Numbered from the stretch's first letter, positions 18,211-34,316 are shown. The stretch is 64,000 bases of DNA from Pseudomonas sp. ISL-84 (GCA_018613035.1 JAGGRA010000027.1:36844-100843); one strand, 5' to 3'. Notes: generated from the letters alone by a model not told the origin. Translations and numbers: made by a program.

Positions 18211-18287
18211 TGGAAAACTGTGTAAAACTAATTGCGGATTATCAACACCCAAGTTTCAAAGATCCTTATTGAAAAGCTCTTAAATAA

Positions 18288-20486
<2,199 letters not shown>

Positions 20487-20490
<4 letters not shown>

Positions 20491-21593
20491 AAAAACAGCT
20501 GATTCTGGAAGATGGAACTATTTTTATCGGAAAAGGGTTTGGAAGTGATGTAAATTCAATTGGAGAGATTGTATTCAATACAGGGATGACAGGTTATCAG
20601 GAAATCTTGTCAGACCCTTCCTACTGCGGGCAAATTGTTACTCTTACTTATCCATTAATCGGAAACTACGGAATCAACCGGGATGACTTTGAATCCATTT
20701 CTCCTGCGATTTCAGGGTTTATTGTAAAAGAAGCAAGCGAGTATCCTTCCAACTGGAGAAATGAGCAGTCATTGAACGAATATTTCAAGATGAAGAATAT
20801 TCCGGGTATTGCGGGAATCGATACAAGAAAATTAACAAGAATCATCCGCCGGCATGGAACGCTTAAAGGGGCTATCTGCAGCATGAATGAAAACCCTGAA
20901 ACGATCATCGAAAAATTGCGTGCAACCATGCTGCGCAACGACCAGGTAAAGCAGGTTTCTACTAAGACATCTTATCCAAGCCCAGGGCGCGGCAGCAGGG
21001 TTGTCCTCGTAGATTTCGGAATGAAGCACGGTATTTTAAGGGAACTAAATAAGCGGGATTGTGATGTGATTGTTGTTCCTTACAATACTTCAGCTAAAGA
21101 AATTCTCAGCTTGAGCCCTGACGGTGTCATGCTGTCCAATGGACCTGGGGACCCGAAAGATGTTCCGGAAGCCATCACAATGATTAAGGAACTATTAGGT
21201 AATGTGCCTATTTTCGGGATTTGCCTGGGCCATCAGCTCTTTGCATTGGCGTGCGGTGCCAATACAGAAAAAATGAAATTTGGCCACCGGGGCTCTAATC
21301 ATCCAGTAAAAGATCTGAGTACTGGAAAAGTAGCTTTAACTTCACAGAACCATGGTTATTCAGTTGAAGAAAATTCAATAGCGGGCACACCGCTTGAAAT
21401 TACTCATATTGCGTTAAACGATGGAACGATCGAAGGGCTGAAACATAAAGAAGTACCAGCTTTTACCGTACAATACCACCCGGAAGCTTCACCAGGACCA
21501 GAAGATGCAAACGGGTTATTTGAACAATTCCTGCAAATGATTGAAACACAAAAAGAGGAAGGTGCTGCAGCATGTCAAAGCGTACAGATATAA
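20487..21593 (+). CDS. pyrAA: Carbamoyl-phosphate synthase small (glutaminase) subunit, pyrimidine-specific
   Basis: Releases ammonia from glutamine for the large subunit. The N-terminal small-subunit domain begins [16 protein letters not shown]. The class I amidotransferase domain has the nucleophile in [14 protein letters not shown] (Cys near residue 248) and the His/Glu pair in [11 protein letters not shown]. Length is 368 residues. It overlaps pyrC by 4 bases and pyrAB by 22, consistent with coupled translation of a stoichiometric complex. Confidence 0.97.
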
Positions 21594-24500
21594 AAAGCAT
21601 TTTAGTAATCGGATCGGGACCTATTGTAATCGGCCAGGCAGCAGAGTTTGACTATGCGGGCACACAGGCCTGCATCGCTTTGAAAGAGGAAGGCTATCGC
21701 GTAATCCTAGTAAATTCAAACCCGGCAACGATTATGACTGATACAGAAATTGCTGACGCGGTGTACATAGAACCGCTAACCCTCGAATTTGTCAGCCGTA
21801 TCATCCGGAAAGAGCGTCCAGATGCGCTTGTTCCGACACTGGGTGGCCAAACTGGCTTGAATCTGGCTGTCGAGCTGGCTGAATCTGGTGTCTTGGAGGA
21901 ATGCGGCGTTGAGATTCTTGGAACAAAATTATCTGCCATTCAGAAAGCAGAAGACCGAGATCTTTTCCGCAATTTGATGAATGAGCTTGACGAGCCTGTA
22001 CCTGAAAGTGAAATTATTCATAACCTGGATGAAGCATTCGAATTTGTAAATAAAATCGGGTATCCGGTAATTGTTCGCCCTGCTTTCACTCTCGGAGGTA
22101 CCGGCGGGGGAATCTGTCATGATGAAGAAGAATTAATTGAAATTGTGGCAAGCGGCTTGAAGAACAGCCCTGTTACCCAATGCCTTCTTGAAAAGAGCAT
22201 CGCAGGATTCAAGGAAATAGAGTATGAAGTAATGAGAGATTCCAATGACAATGCGATTGTTGTCTGTAATATGGAAAATTTTGATCCGGTCGGCATCCAT
22301 ACAGGCGATTCCATTGTTGTAGCACCAAGCCAGACTCTCAGTGACCGCGAGTACCAGCTGCTGAGAAACACTTCACTAAAAATTATACGCGCATTAGAGA
22401 TTGAAGGAGGCTGTAATGTTCAGCTCGCGTTGGATCCACACAGTTTCAATTACTACATCATAGAAGTAAATCCACGTGTCAGCCGTTCCTCTGCACTGGC
22501 ATCAAAAGCTACAGGTTATCCGATTGCGAAGCTTGCAGCAAAGATTGCAGTAGGACTGACACTTGACGAAATGATGAACCCTGTTACTGGAAAAACTTAT
22601 GCCTGCTTCGAACCGGCTCTGGATTATATCGTTTCAAAAATTCCGCGCTGGCCGTTTGATAAATTTGAATCTGCAAACCGGTCTCTTGGAACACAGATGA
22701 AGGCAACCGGAGAAGTAATGGCGATCGGACGTACGCTGGAAGAATCTTTACTAAAAGCAGTCCGCTCACTTGAAGCAAATATCCACCATCTTGAATTGAA
22801 GGATGCTGAACTAATCTCAGATGAATTGATTGAAAAACGGATAAGAAAAGCAGGCGACGAGCGCCTGTTTTATATCGGGGAAGCTATTCGCAGGGGAGTA
22901 ACCATTGATGCGATCCATGAGTGGAGCAAGATCGACCTGTTCTTCCTGCACAAGATTAGTAAAATAATAGCCTTTGAGAAAGTATTAGCTGAAAAGCCGT
23001 TTGACCAGGAAACAGGAAAAGTGGCAAAAGAAATGGGATTTGCCGATTCGGTAATCGCCAAGCTTTGGGGAGCCAAGGAAATCGAAGTATACAGCTGGAG
23101 GAAATCCAATAATATCGTCCCTGTTTACAAAATGGTTGATACGTGTGCTGCGGAGTTTGAATCTGAAACACCATACTTCTATGGAACGTATGAAGATGAA
23201 AACGAATCTTTGGTAACAGACCGCAAGAGTGTCGTTGTCCTCGGATCTGGTCCAATCCGCATTGGCCAGGGAGTAGAATTCGATTACTCAACAGTTCACG
23301 CAGTATGGGCCATTAAGGAAGCAGGCTATGAAGCAATCATCATAAATAATAATCCTGAAACTGTTTCAACAGACTTCAGTATTTCCGATAAACTCTACTT
23401 TGAACCGCTGACAATTGAAGATGTAATGCATATTATTGATTTGGAGCAGCCTGAAGGAGTGGTTGTACAGTTTGGCGGGCAGACAGCCATCAACCTGGCT
23501 GCAAAGCTGGTAGAAAGAGGCGTGAAAATTCTCGGAACTTCCCTTGAGAACCTTGATCGAGCAGAAGACCGTGACAAATTCGAGCAAGCTCTTACTGAAT
23601 TGGCTATTCCAATGCCAAAGGGAAAAACAGCTTTATCAGTGGAACAGGCTGTCACAATAGCAAGTGAAATCGGCTATCCTGTGGTGGTTCGTCCATCTTA
23701 TGTACTTGGCGGAAGAGCGATGGAGATCGTGTACAAAGAAGAAGAGCTGCTTCACTATATGGAAAATGCGGTTAAAGTAAATCCGGAGCACCCGGTATTA
23801 ATAGACCGTTATTTGACCGGAAAAGAAATTGAAGTAGATGCGATTTCTGATGGCGAGAATGTTCTTATCCCAGGTATTATGGAGCATATTGAAAGAGCCG
23901 GCGTCCACTCTGGGGATTCAATCGCGGTTTATCCTCCGCAAAATATTTCAGAGGAAATCAAAGAAAAGCTGGTTGAGTACACGCAAAAGATGGCAAAAGG
24001 ACTGGGGATTATCGGTCTTCTAAACATCCAGTATGTAATCGCTAAAGGGGAGGTATATGTGCTTGAAGTTAATCCTCGCTCAAGCCGGACGGTGCCTTTC
24101 TTGAGCAAAATTACAAATGTACCAATGGCCAAAATAGCTACAAAGGTTATTTTAGGACAGTCATTGGCCAACCAGGGGTACGGATCTGGACTTCTTCCAG
24201 AAAGAAGCGGCGTGTTTGTTAAGGTTCCGGTCTTCTCCTTTGCCAAGCTGAGAAGAGTGGACATCACTTTAGGGCCGGAAATGAAATCAACCGGGGAAGT
24301 TATGGGGAAAGACACAACGTTAGAAAAAGCCCTTTATAAAGGCCTTGTTGCTTCCGGCATGAAAATTCAGCCATTCGGAACCGTGCTTATGACAGTAGCG
24401 GACAAAGATAAAGAAGAAGCCCTGCAGCTCGCAAAACGTTTCGTGTCTATAGGCTACAGACTGATGGCGACAAGCGGAACAGCTTTATTTCTTCAATCTG

Positions 24501-24780
24501 CCGGCATACCTGTTAAAGTGACCGGAAAGATCGGATCTGAAGGGCAAAACCTTCTGGATGTAATTAGAAATGGCGAAGCACATTTTGTGATTAATACGTT
24601 AACAAAAGGCAAACAGCCAGCCCGGGATGGATTCCGAATCCGCCGTGAATCTGTTGAAAATGGCGTACCATGCCTAACTTCACTGGATACGGCTGAAGCA
24701 ATCCTTCGAGTGATTGAATCTATGAATTTCTCCGCGGATGCGATGGATAAACCAGAACAAATTCGGGAGGCTGTTCTATC

Positions 24781-24784
<4 letters not shown>
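21572..24784 (+). CDS. pyrAB: Carbamoyl-phosphate synthase large subunit, pyrimidine-specific
   Basis: Makes carbamoyl phosphate from bicarbonate, ammonia and two ATP. The 1070-residue protein is an internal duplication of two ATP-grasp halves, each opening with a GSGPI(V/R)IGQ...EFDY motif (near residues 12 and 558) and containing an EVNPR(V/S)SR(S/T) motif. The C-terminal MGS-like domain (about 930-1070) is the usual allosteric site. GGAAGG lies upstream inside pyrAA. Confidence 0.97.
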
Positions 24785-27178
<2,394 letters not shown>

Positions 27179-27189
<11 letters not shown>

Positions 27190-27811
27190 AATAGCAGAAA
27201 GATTACTGGACATCAAGGCAGTTGCATTAAACCCAAACGATCCATTCACCTGGTCATCAGGACTGCGTGCCCCAATTTATTGCGATAATCGTTTGACACT
27301 ATCCTACCCTGCTGTAAGGAAAGAAATTGCTGCTGGCCTTCAGGAAATCATTAATGAAAAGTTTCCTGATGCCGAGCTCATCGCTGGAACAGCTACAGCC
27401 GGCATTCCGCATGCAGCCTGGACAAGTGACTTAATGGATCTCCCTATGTGCTATGTCCGCTCTAAGGCAAAAGGGCATGGCAAAGGCAAGCAAATTGAAG
27501 GAAAAGCTGAAGCGGGACAGAAGGTAGTTGTTGTAGAGGACCTGATTTCAACTGGGGGAAGCGCAATAACTGCGGTAAAGGCGCTAAGAGAAGCAGGCTG
27601 TGAAGTATTGGGTGTTGCCGCGATCTTTACATACCAGCTTGAAAAAGGCAAAGAAATGCTTGCTGAAGAGAATATTGAGGCAATCACTTTGACAGATATC
27701 GAAGCTCTAACAGATGTAGCAATCGAGATGGGTTATATTCAGGAAGAGGATATGGAGAAATTGATGGAGTGGCGTAAAGACCCTGCCGAGTGGGGGAAGG
27801 TTAAGCAATAA
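27179..27811 (+). CDS. pyrE: Orotate phosphoribosyltransferase
   Basis: Transfers phosphoribosyl from PRPP to orotate, giving OMP for PyrF. The 210-residue PRT protein has the PRPP motif [15 protein letters not shown] (about 118-132), the flexible-loop region [16 protein letters not shown] and [11 protein letters not shown]. It starts within pyrF at ATG 27179 after GGGAGGG. It is the last gene of the pyr operon; the cysH-sir genes that follow in B. subtilis are absent here. Confidence 0.97.
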
Positions 27812-27906
27812 CCTGCTTAGTGTAAATTGAATTTAGGAATGGCTTAAATAGGTTTGTTGTTCCTAAAATATCGATATCCAGTTTTGAAAAATTAATTTTC
27901 ATAAAG

Positions 27907-27938
27907 AAAAAAGCAAGCATCTTTTGCTTGCTTTTTCT
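27907..27938. terminator. Shared bidirectional terminator of pyrE and rqcH
   Basis: AAAAAGCAAGC, a 7-base loop, GCTTGCTTTTT: perfect stem with A- and T-runs on the two sides, between convergent pyrE (+) and rqcH (-). Confidence 0.9.
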
Positions 27939-27947
27939 TTTAATTAC

Positions 27948-29660
27948 TTAATTTTGTTTTAAAGACAGTACTATCTCTTCATCCGGTGTAACATACACTG
28001 TCTGCTGATGGTCATAGATCACAAATCCCGGCTTAGCGCCGCTCGGTTTTTTTACATGCCGAACCTGGGTGAAGTCCACCGGTACTGAGCTGGAACTGCG
28101 GGCTTTGCTGAAGTAAGCAGCAAGGGAAGCGGCTTCGAGTATAGTTTGCTCGGCTGGCTGCTTGCTGCGGATAACAACATGGGACCCCGGTATATCCTTT
28201 GTATGCAGCCAAATTTCATCTCTCGCTGCCACCTTGTTGGTTAAATAATCATTTTGCTTATTATTTTTCCCAACCAATATTTCTGTGCCGTCTGTGGCCA
28301 TATAACGGTCAAGGTTGGGCTTAATGTTTTGATGTTTTTTGCCGCCGCGCTTTTGTCTTTCTCTTATATAACCGCCATCAACAAGCTCTTCTCTAATTTC
28401 GGCAATATCCCTCGTTGAAGCCGTTTCCACCTGCTGTAAGAGAGAATCGAAGTAGGCTGCTTCTTCTTCAGCTTTTTTAATTTGCTCTTTCACAACAATG
28501 ATTGCGTTCTTCGCCTTTTGGTATTTTGTAAAGTATTTTTGTGCATTCTCGGATGGTGACTTACGTGGATCCAATGGAATTACAACGGTTCCGCCATCTT
28601 CATCATAATAATTGATAACTTCAACTTCTTTCATTCCTTTTTGAATTGCATAGATATTAGCCGTAATCAGTTCGCCGAATAATTGATGCTTATCGGCATT
28701 TTCAGCTTCCTTCAATGTTCTTTTCAGTTTTTCGATTTTCTTTTCATTTTTTTCTTTTTCATTCACAATGAAGCGCTCCAGGTCATTTGATTGCTGTTTG
28801 ACCCGGTCTCTTTCAGCTTTTCCGAAATAGTAGCGGTCAAGCATGTCGCTTAGTGAATTGAACTCGCGGCTTTTGCCTTTTAAATGCTGGAGCGGAAATA
28901 AGTAAAAGTTTTCTTTTTGTTCTCCAGCTGTGATAGACGGTTGTATGGAATGGTTTTTCACAAGGTTAATAAAATGCAACAAGCTTTTTGGAACCGTTGT
29001 CCGGTTGGCAAGGCCTGCATGGTGAATGACTTCTTTTGCAAAAAGCGGTGAAATTCCAGCAAAGCTTGAAACAATCTGTTTATCAATTTTACCGCTGTTA
29101 AAATCAATTTTGCATAATACTTCCTGTTCACTTGCCTCAAAGGGGTTATGTTTGTCTTGTGAAGGCGGAAGAACATACTCATGTCCCGGCAAAATTGCTC
29201 GGTGGCTATTAACCGCAAACGACACATGCTTAATGCTGTCCAGGATAATGTTTCGAGTTTTATCCACCAGCGTGATATTGCTGTGCCGGCCCATGATTTC
29301 CACGATTAACTGCTTATAGGACGTATCGCCAATCTCATTTCTTCCTTTCACTTCAAATATAATGATCCGGTCCAATCCAATTTGATGGACATCTTCAAGT
29401 ATATATCCCTCTAAATGCTTCCTTAAAAGCATGCAGAACATTGGAGGTTCGGAAGGGTTTTCATGTGCCTCATTCGTAAGCTGTACTCTGGCATAGCTTG
29501 GATGCGCGGACAGCAAAACCTTGTGATTTTTGCCGTTTGCGCGCACAACCATGATAATTTCATTTTTAAAAGGCTGCTGGATTTTATTTATTCTTCCGCC
29601 TTTTAAAGTATTGTTGAGCTCTTCGGTCATAGCTCTTGTAAATAAACCGTCAAATGACAT
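27948..29660 (-). CDS. rqcH: Rqc2-homologue RqcH (NFACT protein)
   Basis: Binds obstructed 50S-peptidyl-tRNA complexes and recruits tRNA-Ala to add C-terminal alanine tails that target stalled peptides for proteolysis; the protein was earlier described as fibronectin-binding YloA. The 570 residues show NFACT-N ([16 protein letters not shown]), Asp97-Arg98 in [15 protein letters not shown] (known to be essential in B. subtilis RqcH), a central coiled coil (about 290-440) and the NFACT-R domain with [18 protein letters not shown]. The gene runs against its neighbours and has GAGGAT before the ATG. Confidence 0.95.
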   Translation of the reverse strand: MSFDGLFTRAMTEELNNTLKGGRINKIQQPFKNEIIMVVRANGKNHKVLLSAHPSYARVQLTNEAHENPSEPPMFCMLLRKHLEGYILEDVHQIGLDRIIIFEVKGRNEIGDTSYKQLIVEIMGRHSNITLVDKTRNIILDSIKHVSFAVNSHRAILPGHEYVLPPSQDKHNPFEASEQEVLCKIDFNSGKIDKQIVSSFAGISPLFAKEVIHHAGLANRTTVPKSLLHFINLVKNHSIQPSITAGEQKENFYLFPLQHLKGKSREFNSLSDMLDRYYFGKAERDRVKQQSNDLERFIVNEKEKNEKKIEKLKRTLKEAENADKHQLFGELITANIYAIQKGMKEVEVINYYDEDGGTVVIPLDPRKSPSENAQKYFTKYQKAKNAIIVVKEQIKKAEEEAAYFDSLLQQVETASTRDIAEIREELVDGGYIRERQKRGGKKHQNIKPNLDRYMATDGTEILVGKNNKQNDYLTNKVAARDEIWLHTKDIPGSHVVIRSKQPAEQTILEAASLAAYFSKARSSSSVPVDFTQVRHVKKPSGAKPGFVIYDHQQTVYVTPDEEIVLSLKQN

Positions 29661-29845
29661 ATTGGAACATCCTCTTCTATTGGAAATTGCTTTTGATATT
29701 GATTTGCTTCTCTGACATTTTTATTTAAAGTTATAGAATTATTCTTTCATTAAAATAATAAAAATCAAGTCTAAAGCCCCGATTCTATTTTGGTCTGTTT
29801 AAGATCTCTTACGATTTTTACCAGCTGGTTAACGGACGAAAGCTT

Positions 29846-30157
29846 TGAAAAGGTATGCAGGCGTTAATCCCGCTGATTAACGACGATAATCCGATCTGGA
29901 GAGCGGAAAAGGTAGTTAATCCTGCCGATTAACGACGATAATCCGTACCGGAGAGCGGAAAAGGTAGATAATCCCGCCGATTAACGACGATAATCCGATC
30001 TGGAGAGCGGAAAAGGTAGTTAATTCTGCCGATAAACGACGATAATCCGTACCGGAGAGCGGAAAAGGTAGTTAATGCCGCTGATTAACGACGGTAATCC
30101 GAGCCGGAGAGCGGAAAAGGTAGTTAATCCTGCCGATAAACGACCATAACCCAAATG
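29846..30157. repeat. 52-bp tandem repeat array (six units)
   Basis: The anchor GGAGAGCGG recurs at 29898, 29950, 30002, 30054 and 30106, an exact 52-bp period, with a degenerate unit before (29846) and the last unit decaying into unique sequence. Most units carry an inverted repeat such as GTTAATC-N5-GATTAAC (perfect in unit 2, 8 bp in unit 1). Unit ends alternate GATCT, GTACC, GATCT, GTACC, GAGCC, so the array looks like an expanded 104-bp dimer. It lies in the 820-base divergent gap between rqcH and the Ca-ATPase gene. Confidence 0.85.
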
Positions 30158-30474
30158 CTATTCATTCTGTACAAGAAAGCGATCTTAGCAGTTAATCTCT
30201 TAATAGACAAACCGATTCCGCTTTTCTAATTAATAATAGCATTTTTTTGGACAGGGCTGAATAAGCTTTCTTTAGAGTGAGATTGGACAACTCTGCTTCA
30301 CTTGAATTTAGCAAAAGAAGCAGGACGGTCCGCCGCATGGCGGATTCTCTTTAATGTCTAGCTGTGAGCGCTGCTGGAAGTGATGGATGCATCGTTTTAG
30401 CAAGCGGGAATTCGATTAATTCCAGTGTCCCAAGCCGCTCTCCGCTTTTCTCAAACCACAAAGGAGGAAGTGTG
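30158..30474. other. Non-coding remainder of the rqcH/ATPase gap
   Basis: No ORF with gene-like features. It contains two small hairpins (TCCGCC / GGCGGA near 30330; GGAATT / AATTCC near 30407) and, at about 30435-30452, CCGCTCTCCGCTTTTCTC. The latter is close to the reverse complement of the repeat-unit anchor, perhaps a relic in inverse orientation. Confidence 0.4.
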
Positions 30475-30486
30475 ATGTCCGGATGA
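30475..30486 (+). other. Three-codon leader ORF overlapping the ATPase start
   Basis: AGGAGG (30462-30467) is placed 7 bases from ATG 30475, which encodes only MSG before TGA (30484-30486). That TGA overlaps the ATPase ATG (30483, as ATGA). The ATPase ATG itself is 15 bases from the SD, so initiation at 30475 followed by reinitiation is plausible. Confidence 0.4.
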
Positions 30487-33161
30487 AGTTCCATGAAATG
30501 AACGAAAGAGAGGTCGAGCAAGCCTTAAATACAGATATTAAGGCGGGCTTAACGGAAGATGATGTAAAGAAACGGCGCAAACAATACGGCTATAACGAGT
30601 TAAAAGAGGGAGAAAAGCAGTCGGCTTTGCTCTTATTTTTTAGTCAATTTAAAGATTTCATGGTCCTTGTCTTATTAGCCGCCACCTTGATTTCAGGGCT
30701 GCTTGGTGAATATATTGATGCGATAGCAATTATTGCAATAGTGGTCATAAATGGGTTTTTAGGTTTTTTCCAGGAGAGGAAAGCAGAAAAATCGCTTCAT
30801 GCACTTAAGGAATTATCAGCTCCCCAAGTAATTGCGCTCAGAGATGGCCAGTGGATGAAGATCCCTTCGAAAGAAGTAGTGGTAGGCGATCTTCTGAAAT
30901 TTGTTACGGGTGACAGAATAGGGGCAGATGTGAGAATAGTAGAGTCGAATAGCCTGGAAATTGAGGAGTCCGCTTTAACAGGTGAATCTCTGCCTGTCCA
31001 GAAAACGACCGGGTCTTTAAAAACTGCCAATCTTGCCATAGGGGATATGGAAAATATGGCTTTTATGGGTACGATGGTGACCCGCGGCAATGGATTAGGT
31101 GTTGTAGTTGGAACAGGTATGAATACAGCTATGGGGCAAATTGCTGATCTCCTGCAGAATGCGGAAACAATGGTTACACCTTTGCAGCGCAGACTCGAAC
31201 AGCTCGGCAAGATCTTGATTACTGCCGCTATTTTACTAACCGTGCTAGTCGTTGCAGCTGGGGTAGCGCAGGGCCAGGAGTTATATACAATGTTCCTTGC
31301 GGGTGTATCACTGGCTGTTGCTGCTATTCCAGAAGGACTTCCGGCAATCGTTACAGTAGCCCTGTCACTTGGTGTCCAAAGGATGATAAAGAAAAAGGCG
31401 ATCGTCCGAAAGCTTCCGGCAGTCGAAACGCTCGGTTGTGCTTCTGTAATCTGCTCAGATAAAACCGGTACGATGACACAGAACAAGATGACGGTTACTC
31501 ATTTATGGAGCGGCGGAAAAGAGTGGAGAGTTGACGGCATTGGCTATGAGCCACAAGGACAATTTTACCGCAATGATAATCAAATTGAACCTAAAAGTGA
31601 TAAGGCGCTTCAGCAGATGCTCATGTTTGGGATGCTCTGCAACCATGCAGAGATACAGCAGAAAAATAATGAATTTATAATTGATGGGGATCCGACGGAA
31701 GGGGCATTGCTTGTAGCTGCTATGAAAGCGGGCTATAACCGGAGCAGTTTGTTGAATCAGTTCCGGATTATCAATGAGTTTCCATTTGATTCTGCCAGGA
31801 AAATGATGAGTGTTGTCGTTAAGGACCATAATGGCAGACAATTTATCGTGACAAAAGGAGCGCCAGATGTTTTAGCCGGCAAGAGTGAAGCGGTTCTTTG
31901 GGATGGAAAACGCCAGATATTAACCAGGGAGCTTACAGGCAAGATTCAGGGAGCGATTGAGGAACTGGCTTCGCAGGCATTAAGAACAATTGCGATCGGC
32001 TATAAAGAAATTCCTTCAAAGAACGTGATTCTTGACGAGAAAGAAGCAGAACAGGGGCTTACCTTCATTGGCTTGCAAGGGATGATCGATCCTCCTAGGC
32101 CTGAAGTCAGAGAAGCTGTCAAGGAATGCAAGGAAGCCGGGATCAAAACGGTCATGATTACTGGCGACCATGTCATTACAGCCCAGGCAATTGCCAAACA
32201 GTTAGGCATTTTAACAAAGGGCTCCCAAGTTCTTCAAGGGAAAGATCTTGCCGAGATGTCGGTTGAAGATCTTGAAGATGTGGTTGAGGATGTGGCCGTA
32301 TTCGCAAGGGTATCACCAGAGCATAAGCTAAAGATTGTTAAGGCGCTTCAAAATAGAGGCCATATTGTTGCTATGACCGGAGACGGAGTCAATGATGCCC
32401 CTGCAATAAAAGCGGCAGATATAGGCATTTCGATGGGCATTACCGGAACAGACGTGGCTAAAGAGGCATCTGCTTTAGTACTACTGGATGACAATTTCGC
32501 TACGATAAAAGCCGCCATAAAAGAAGGAAGAAATATTTACGAAAACATCCGGAAATTTATCAGATACTTGCTTGCTTCTAACGTGGGAGAGATTCTTGTT
32601 ATGCTTTTCGCAATGCTGCTTGCTCTTCCGCTGCCTTTAGTGCCTATCCAGATTCTCTGGGTCAACCTGGTAACCGACGGTCTGCCGGCAATGGCGCTAG
32701 GCCTTGACCAGCCGGAAGAAAATGTAATGAAGCGAAAACCGAGAAGCCCGAAGGAAGGTGTTTTCTCCAGGGGGCTGGGCTGGAAGGTTGTATCGAGAGG
32801 GTTTTTAATCGGGCTTGTCACATTGCTTGCGTTTATTTTTGCCTATAAAGCACACCCTGACCACCTGGCATACGCCCAGACTGTTGCTTTTGCCACTTTG
32901 GTTATGGCACAGCTGATCCATGTGTTTGATTGCCGTAGTGAAAAATCTGTTTTTTCAAGGAATCCTTTCGGCAATAAGTATTTGGTGTGGGCAGTTATCT
33001 CATCCCTTCTTTTAGTGCTCATTGTTATATACTATCCGCCGCTGCAGCCTATCTTCCACACGGTTCCGATTGACATGCGCGACTGGTTTATGATTACCGG
33101 ACTGTCAGCTATTCCAACATTTTTGCTGGCCGGTACATTTTTGGCAAGAAAAACAAAATAA
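30483..33161 (+). CDS. yloB: P-type calcium-transporting ATPase (SERCA type, YloB)
   Basis: Membrane ATPase expected to export Ca2+. The 892-residue P2A-type protein has an N-terminal cation-ATPase domain, paired membrane segments near 60-100, the actuator motif LTGES, segments near 245-295 with AAIPEGLPA, the phosphorylation site CSDKTGTMTQNK (Asp near 330), the nucleotide domain with KGAPDVL, and GDGVNDAPAIK. Six C-terminal helices begin near 690 and contain NLVTDGLPAMALG. B. subtilis YloB also begins MKFHEM, fixing the start at 30483. A sporulation-linked role is reported for YloB; here it is inferred. Confidence 0.94.
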   Translation: MKFHEMNEREVEQALNTDIKAGLTEDDVKKRRKQYGYNELKEGEKQSALLLFFSQFKDFMVLVLLAATLISGLLGEYIDAIAIIAIVVINGFLGFFQERKAEKSLHALKELSAPQVIALRDGQWMKIPSKEVVVGDLLKFVTGDRIGADVRIVESNSLEIEESALTGESLPVQKTTGSLKTANLAIGDMENMAFMGTMVTRGNGLGVVVGTGMNTAMGQIADLLQNAETMVTPLQRRLEQLGKILITAAILLTVLVVAAGVAQGQELYTMFLAGVSLAVAAIPEGLPAIVTVALSLGVQRMIKKKAIVRKLPAVETLGCASVICSDKTGTMTQNKMTVTHLWSGGKEWRVDGIGYEPQGQFYRNDNQIEPKSDKALQQMLMFGMLCNHAEIQQKNNEFIIDGDPTEGALLVAAMKAGYNRSSLLNQFRIINEFPFDSARKMMSVVVKDHNGRQFIVTKGAPDVLAGKSEAVLWDGKRQILTRELTGKIQGAIEELASQALRTIAIGYKEIPSKNVILDEKEAEQGLTFIGLQGMIDPPRPEVREAVKECKEAGIKTVMITGDHVITAQAIAKQLGILTKGSQVLQGKDLAEMSVEDLEDVVEDVAVFARVSPEHKLKIVKALQNRGHIVAMTGDGVNDAPAIKAADIGISMGITGTDVAKEASALVLLDDNFATIKAAIKEGRNIYENIRKFIRYLLASNVGEILVMLFAMLLALPLPLVPIQILWVNLVTDGLPAMALGLDQPEENVMKRKPRSPKEGVFSRGLGWKVVSRGFLIGLVTLLAFIFAYKAHPDHLAYAQTVAFATLVMAQLIHVFDCRSEKSVFSRNPFGNKYLVWAVISSLLLVLIVIYYPPLQPIFHTVPIDMRDWFMITGLSAIPTFLLAGTFLARKTK

Positions 33162-33178
33162 AATATGTTATAATCCTT

Positions 33179-33214
33179 AAGGTAGTAGAGATGACTCTAT
33201 TACCTTTCTTTTTT
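33179..33214 (+). terminator. Terminator of the ATPase gene
   Basis: AAGGTAGTAGAG, loop ATGA, CTCTATTACCTT followed by TCTTTTTT. The stem is nearly perfect and starts 18 bases after the stop. Confidence 0.85.
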
Positions 33215-33377
33215 GCGTAAAAAAAACTGCAAGTTATAATCCCCATAAATTACTATATCTTTATCATAGATGGCACAGTCTTTTTGTGAGCTGGATTGTT
33301 GTTCTTTTTTGAAGGGTTAACTGTTAGGCCATAGATCCTCTTAAAAGCTGTGCTTTTCCCAAAAGGAAGTGTAAGAA

Positions 33378-34256
33378 ATGGTTGTAAGTATGACTGGCTT
33401 TGGCAGAAGCAAGAAAGATTCCGGGCAATTTTCTATTACTGTCGAAATTAAGACTGTAAACCATCGTTTTTCCGAGTTTCATATGCGTATGCCCAGGCAG
33501 CTGATGCACATGGAAGATAAAATTAAGAAAAAGCTTGGCGAGCATATTGGAAGAGGAAGAATAGAAGTTTATGTCACAATTGAAGGCGAAGGTTTGGCCA
33601 GCCGAAAAGTAAATGTTGACTGGGAACTTTTAGATGAATATTATCAATACATAACTGCAATTAAAACAAAGTACGATATCCAAAATGATCTTTCTATAGA
33701 GGACATTATTCGGGAAGAACTGATTGGCATAGAGGAAAAGGAAAAGGAAGCTGGCAATGAGGAATTGAGCCAGCATGTCCTTTCCGCTGCTGAAGAAGCA
33801 TGCTTGCATCTAACCCAGATGCGTCAAGCTGAGGGGCTTGAGTTAGAGAAGGATGTCCGCTGCCATCTTGGTCTGCTTAGCCAAAGGGTAATCCTGCTGC
33901 GTGAGCTCTCTCCAAAAGTAGTTCAGCTATACCAGGAAAGATTGGAAAAGCGCATAAAAGATTATCTGGACGGCCAGATTGATGAATCAAGGATATTAAC
34001 AGAGGTTGCGGTGTTTGCTGATAAAGCGGATATTAATGAGGAGCTGGCAAGGCTGCAAAGTCATATCAGCCAATTTGAAAAAACGCTTCAGCTAACAGAA
34101 CCTGTTGGCAGAAAGCTTGATTTCCTTCTGCAGGAGATGAACAGGGAAGCCAATACGATTGGATCCAAGGCGAATGATGCGGCGATTGCTGCAGAAGTGG
34201 TTGAAATAAAGAGCCTGCTGGAAAAAATGAAGGAACAAATTCAAAATATTGAATAG
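33378..34256 (+). CDS. yloC: YicC-family endoribonuclease YloC
   Basis: A 292-residue protein of the YicC family. Members degrade small RNAs in E. coli, and family proteins are proposed metal-dependent endoribonucleases. Diagnostic segments are MTGFGRSKKDSGQFSITVEIKTVNHRF at the N-terminus and DFLLQEMNREANTIGSKANDAAIAAEVVEIKSLLEKMKEQIQN at the C-terminus (quoted from residues about 250-290). The ATG follows AAGGAAGTG. It heads the yloC-remA-gmk-rpoZ cluster. Confidence 0.9.
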   Translation: MVVSMTGFGRSKKDSGQFSITVEIKTVNHRFSEFHMRMPRQLMHMEDKIKKKLGEHIGRGRIEVYVTIEGEGLASRKVNVDWELLDEYYQYITAIKTKYDIQNDLSIEDIIREELIGIEEKEKEAGNEELSQHVLSAAEEACLHLTQMRQAEGLELEKDVRCHLGLLSQRVILLRELSPKVVQLYQERLEKRIKDYLDGQIDESRILTEVAVFADKADINEELARLQSHISQFEKTLQLTEPVGRKLDFLLQEMNREANTIGSKANDAAIAAEVVEIKSLLEKMKEQIQNIE

Positions 34257-34316
34257 CAGTTGTTTAGATTGCCGCTTTGGGGGTCAAAATAAATAACTGA
34301 TGATTGGAGGACCCAA

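Noticed and set aside
29846..30157. CRISPR array
   Set aside because: The units are contiguous 52-bp repeats without unique spacers, and no cas genes are nearby.
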